Shown here one piece after another: positions 61,020 to 64,000 of a stretch of 64,000 nucleotides of DNA. Below the pieces are notes generated by a model. The model saw only the letters and a list, made by a program, of their open reading frames with translations, was not told the origin of the DNA and ran no database searches. The translations under genes were made by a program, and so were the position numbers. Numbering within the stretch: the first letter of the stretch is position 1; every line of letters starts with the position of its first letter. This DNA comes from Sphingomonas kyeonggiensis (GTDB taxonomy: Bacteria > Pseudomonadota > Alphaproteobacteria > Sphingomonadales > Sphingomonadaceae): NCBI RefSeq assembly GCF_030812785.1, contig NZ_JAUSTJ010000002.1, forward strand, positions 1,364,001-1,428,000, read 5' to 3'.

Positions 61020-62243
61020 ATGAAGATTGCCAAGCCCGAAAGTCAGGGTTTCGATGCGGCGCGGCTGGCCCGGATCGATCCGTATCTGAAGACCCGCTAC
61101 CTCGACTCGGGCAAGCTGCCCCATGCCCAGCTGCTGATCGCCCGGAATGGCGAGATCGTGCATTTCTCGCACCAGGGCGCCGCCCGCGAAGGGGGCGCGC
61201 CGGTCGACGAGACTACCATCTTCCGCATCGCCTCGATGACCAAGCCGGTCACCAGCCTCGCCTTCATGATGCTGCTCGAAGAGGGCAAGGTCGCGCTCGA
61301 CACGCCCGTCCACCATGTCCTGCCCGAGCTCAAGGGCCTGGGCGTGTTCAAGGCGGGGGGTGTCGGCGTACCCTTCCAGACCATTCCCACCGACGAGCTC
61401 ATGCGGATGGTGGACCTGCTCCGCCACACTTCCGGCCTGACCTACAGCTTCCAGAACCGCACCAATGTCGATGCCGCCTATCGCGAGGGCAGGATCGAGA
61501 ACTGGCACGGCAATTTGACGCTCGACGAATTCATCGCCGCGCTCGGCAAGATCCCGCTCGAATTCTCCCCGGGCACCGAGTGGAACTACTCGGTCTCCAC
61601 CGACGTGCTCGGCGCGGTGGTCGAGCGCGTCTCGGGCATGGGCCTCGCCGACTTCTTCGGGCAGCGCATCTTCGCCCCGCTCGGCATGCACGACACCGGC
61701 TTCACCGTGCCCGCCGACAAGACCGATCGCCTCGCCGATTGCTGGTCGCTCGTCCAGGGCAAGGGCCGGGTGATGTATGATCGCGGCGCCGAGAGCGCCT
61801 GGTCGCGCGAGCCGCGCCTCGTCTCGGGCGGCGGCGGGCTGGTCTCGACCGCGCTCGACTATCACCGCTTCTGCACCTTCTTCCTGAACAAGGGTGAACT
61901 CGACGGCACCCGGCTGGTCAGTCGCAAGACGGTCGACCTGATGACCGCCAACCACCTGCCCGGCGGCTCGGACCTGCACGCCATGTCCCAGTCGCTGTTC
62001 AGCGAGACCACCAATGCCGGCACCGGCTTCGGCCTGGGCTTCGCCATCACCATGGATCCCGCCCGGTCGATGATGCCGGGCTCCCCGGGTGAATATTATT
62101 GGGGCGGCATGTTCTCGACCGCCTTCTTCATCGATCCCGTCGAGCGCATCTCGATGGTCTTCATGACGCAATTCTCGCCGTCCATGCTCTACCCGATCCG
62201 GCGCGAGCTGAAGACGCTGATCTATTCGGCACTGGCGGACTGA
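61020..62243 (+). CDS. Serine hydrolase, class C beta-lactamase / esterase family
   Basis: 407 residues, no signal peptide, so probably a cytoplasmic esterase of the EstB type (family VIII). Motifs: FRIASMTKPVTSLAFMMLLE with the nucleophile in S-M-T-K (~residue 72), EWNYSVSTDVLGAVVERVSG with Tyr of the YxN/YSx motif (~196), and SPGEYYWGGMFSTAFFIDPV with the WGG box that replaces KTG. Physiological substrate unknown. It is divergent from the acyl-CoA ligase. Confidence 0.92.
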   Translation: MKIAKPESQGFDAARLARIDPYLKTRYLDSGKLPHAQLLIARNGEIVHFSHQGAAREGGAPVDETTIFRIASMTKPVTSLAFMMLLEEGKVALDTPVHHVLPELKGLGVFKAGGVGVPFQTIPTDELMRMVDLLRHTSGLTYSFQNRTNVDAAYREGRIENWHGNLTLDEFIAALGKIPLEFSPGTEWNYSVSTDVLGAVVERVSGMGLADFFGQRIFAPLGMHDTGFTVPADKTDRLADCWSLVQGKGRVMYDRGAESAWSREPRLVSGGGGLVSTALDYHRFCTFFLNKGELDGTRLVSRKTVDLMTANHLPGGSDLHAMSQSLFSETTNAGTGFGLGFAITMDPARSMMPGSPGEYYWGGMFSTAFFIDPVERISMVFMTQFSPSMLYPIRRELKTLIYSALAD

Positions 62244-62262
62244 TGGGACAGATAAGAAAATT

Positions 62263-62452
62263 GTTCACGCGGAGGCGCGGAGACGCGGAGGCGATCAGCC
62301 CGCCGCGACTGCGGCCCCAAAATCGCAACCGTTCAACAAGCGCTGTCGCTGACGCGGCACAATCCATCGCCACAAGCGCGACATCTCCGCGTCTCCGCGC
62401 CTCCGCGCGAACCAATAACTTCTTCTTCGTGTCTTCGCGCCTTCGCGTGAAT
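62263..62452. repeat. Long inverted repeat, family D, between the serine hydrolase gene and fadJ
   Basis: GTTCACGCGGAGGCGCGGAG-ACGCGGAGGC (62263-62292) pairs with TCTCCGCGTCTCCGCGCCTC-CGCGCGAAC (62384-62412), about 27 of 29 positions, across a ~91-base centre. A third arm, TTCTTCTTCGTGTCTTCGCG-CCTTCGCGTGAATC (62419-62452), repeats the motif with A/T variants. Each arm is a run of CGCGGAGR-type units. Nothing else is seen in the gap 62244-62503. Confidence 0.85.
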
Positions 62453-62503
62453 CAAACTCACTCTCGCCACGCCGCCGCGTGAATCAATAAACTGGAGACG
62501 AAC

Positions 62504-64000
62504 ATGACCTCCCCCATCACCACCACCCGCCAGGGCGACGTCCTGATCATCACCTCGGACAATCCCCCGGTGAACGCGCTCGGCGCCGCGGTCCGCCAGG
62601 GCATCCAGGCCGGCATCGAGGAAGCCAAGGGCGACGACAGCATCAAGGCCGTCGTCATCACCTGCGCGGGCAAGACCTTCTTCGCCGGCGCCGACATCAC
62701 CGAGTTCGGCAAGCCGATGCAGGAGCCCTCGCTCCCCGTGCTGGTCGATGCGATCGAAGCGCTCGACAAGCCGGTGATCGCCGCCGTCCACGGCACCGCG
62801 CTCGGCGGCGGCTGCGAAGTCGCCCTCGCCTCGCACTATCGCATCGCCGTCCCATCGGCGAAGTTCGGCCTGCCCGAAGTCAAGCTCGGCATCCTGCCCG
62901 GCGCCGGCGGCACCCAGCGCATGCCGCGCGTCGCAGGCGTCGAAGTCGCGCTCGAAATGGCGACCAAGGGCGATCCGGTCTCGGCCGAGCAGGCCAAGGC
63001 CGCCGGCCTGGTCGACCGCCTCGCGACCGAGGGCAACCTCGTCGCCGACGCCGTCGCCTTCGCCCAGGAAGTGATCGGCCAGCCGGTATCGCGCTCGTCC
63101 GAGCGCCCCGTCACCGTCGATCCCGCGGTGTTCGAGGCGTTCCGCGCCAAGAACGCCAAGCGCTTCCGCGGCATGGACGCGCCGAACACGATCCTCGACC
63201 TGATCGAGCAGACCGCCGGCAAGCCCTATGCCGAGGGCGTCCAGGCCGAGCGCATGGGCTTCATGAAGCTCATCATGGGCACCCAGTCCGCGGCGCTCCG
63301 CCACATCTTCTTCGCCGAGCGCAAGGCCGCGAAGATCGACGGCATCGCCGAAGACATCGCGCTGCGCGACATCAAGCGCGTCGGCGTGATCGGCGCCGGC
63401 ACGATGGGCGGCGGCATCTCGATGAACTTCCTGTCGGCCGGCGTGCCGGTGACCATCGTCGAGATGGCGCAGGAAGCGCTCGATCGCGGCACCGGCGTCA
63501 TCCGCAAGAATTACGAGGCGACCGCCGCCAAGGGCCGCATGACCGCCGAGCAGGTGGAAGGCGCGATGGGCCTGCTCAACCCCACGCTCGATTTCGACGC
63601 GCTCGGCGAGTGCGACCTGATCATCGAGGCCGTCTATGAGAATATGGACGTCAAGAAGGACATCTTCGGCAAGCTGGACAAGATCGCCAAGCCAGGTGCC
63701 ATCCTCGCCTCGAACACCAGCTACCTCAACATCGACGAGATCGCCGCGGCCACCTCGCGTCCGCAGGATGTGCTCGGCCTGCACTTCTTCTCGCCGGCGA
63801 ACGTGATGAAGCTGCTCGAGATCGTCCGCGGCGCCAAGACCGCCGACGACGTGCTCGCCACCGCCATGGCCGTGTCGAAGAAGATCAAGAAGGTCGCCGT
63901 CATCGCCGGCGTCTGCTACGGCTTCATCGGCAATCGCATGCTGATGCCGCGCCAGGTCGAGGCCAACAAGATGCTGCTCGAAGGCGCCACGCCCGAGCAG
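62504..64000 (+). CDS. fadJ: Fatty acid oxidation complex alpha subunit FadJ/FadB-like, 3' end missing
   Basis: 499 residues from ATG at 62504 (GGAGACG upstream) to the window edge with no stop. The N-terminal enoyl-CoA hydratase domain shows [16 protein letters not shown] (oxyanion hole), [20 protein letters not shown] and [20 protein letters not shown] with both catalytic Glu. From ~residue 295 the 3-hydroxyacyl-CoA dehydrogenase domain starts [20 protein letters not shown] and continues [20 protein letters not shown] and [20 protein letters not shown] with the catalytic His. It catalyses two steps of beta-oxidation. Confidence 0.95.
   Translation, partial: MTSPITTTRQGDVLIITSDNPPVNALGAAVRQGIQAGIEEAKGDDSIKAVVITCAGKTFFAGADITEFGKPMQEPSLPVLVDAIEALDKPVIAAVHGTALGGGCEVALASHYRIAVPSAKFGLPEVKLGILPGAGGTQRMPRVAGVEVALEMATKGDPVSAEQAKAAGLVDRLATEGNLVADAVAFAQEVIGQPVSRSSERPVTVDPAVFEAFRAKNAKRFRGMDAPNTILDLIEQTAGKPYAEGVQAERMGFMKLIMGTQSAALRHIFFAERKAAKIDGIAEDIALRDIKRVGVIGAGTMGGGISMNFLSAGVPVTIVEMAQEALDRGTGVIRKNYEATAAKGRMTAEQVEGAMGLLNPTLDFDALGECDLIIEAVYENMDVKKDIFGKLDKIAKPGAILASNTSYLNIDEIAAATSRPQDVLGLHFFSPANVMKLLEIVRGAKTADDVLATAMAVSKKIKKVAVIAGVCYGFIGNRMLMPRQVEANKMLLEGATPEQ

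Noticed and set aside
62333..63784. A 483-residue minus-strand frame opposite fadJ
   Set aside because: The plus strand encodes an unmistakable FadJ that simply has no stop before the window ends; the minus frame is its shadow.

Overview
The window is a high-GC chromosomal segment that reads as an alphaproteobacterium of the order Sphingomonadales, most likely Sphingomonas or a close relative. The evidence is the 14-subunit nuo operon followed by birA, coaX, an RNase J gene and DUF1467; the zapA - 6S RNA - 5-formyltetrahydrofolate cyclo-ligase arrangement; DUF2842; and the general look of the proteins. No species can be named from sequence alone. I see no prophage, transposase, integrase, CRISPR array, rRNA or replication origin. 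Almost every gene looks like core chromosome.

Layout. 1-6.4 kb: end of a rhomboid-like gene, greA, carB, a small lipoprotein gene wedged between carB and carA, then yqeY divergently. 6.5-11 kb: a DUF559 nuclease gene inside palindromic repeats, then dnaG-rpoD with a terminator. 11-16.7 kb: an unknown gene, a MoxR-type ATPase, a GFA protein, a CHAP protein, a GT-C membrane glycosyltransferase and a CoxE-like VWA protein. 16.7-20.6 kb: a secreted unknown, an Hpt-like protein without its histidine, a long coiled-coil membrane protein and a gene remnant. 20.9-39.8 kb, all minus strand: nuoA-N, with an NTF2-like gene and an unlisted 57-residue membrane protein between subunits, followed by birA, coaX, rnj and DUF1467. 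39.9-46.6 kb: a beta-propeller protein, an inositol monophosphatase, efp, an M23 peptidase, an L,D-transpeptidase, thiE, DUF805, an O-methyltransferase and an ABM monooxygenase. 46.6-52 kb: tkt-gap-pgk-fba, central carbon metabolism. 52.1-54.6 kb: a small coiled-coil protein, zapA, 6S RNA, fau, DUF2842, a PRC-barrel protein and two identical tRNA-Asp genes. 54.6-64 kb: an AI-2E family permease, glpK, a GIY-YIG nuclease, a Tat-exported PLP enzyme, an acyl-CoA ligase, a serine hydrolase and the start of fadJ.

The unusual layer is the repeats. At least four families of short palindromic elements are scattered between genes: A, GTCATCCCGGCGAAAGCCGG-like; B, CTCCCCTTCCGCTTGCGGG-like; C, CCCTCTCCC-GGGAGAGGG-like; D, CGCGGAGACGCGGAG-like. 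Two tiny nuclease genes from unrelated folds each sit among copies of a different family: DUF559 (PD-(D/E)XK type) with family B and GIY-YIG with family A. This recalls REP elements and their RAYT transposases, but with different enzymes. Family A copies also enter proteins: one full palindrome lies in frame inside birA and another forms the C-terminus of glpK. A separate element of about 150 bp occurs twice (20.74 and 54.19 kb), and a covarying hairpin suggests it is structured. These are the strongest candidates for something undescribed. Whether they are already in the literature could not be checked here.
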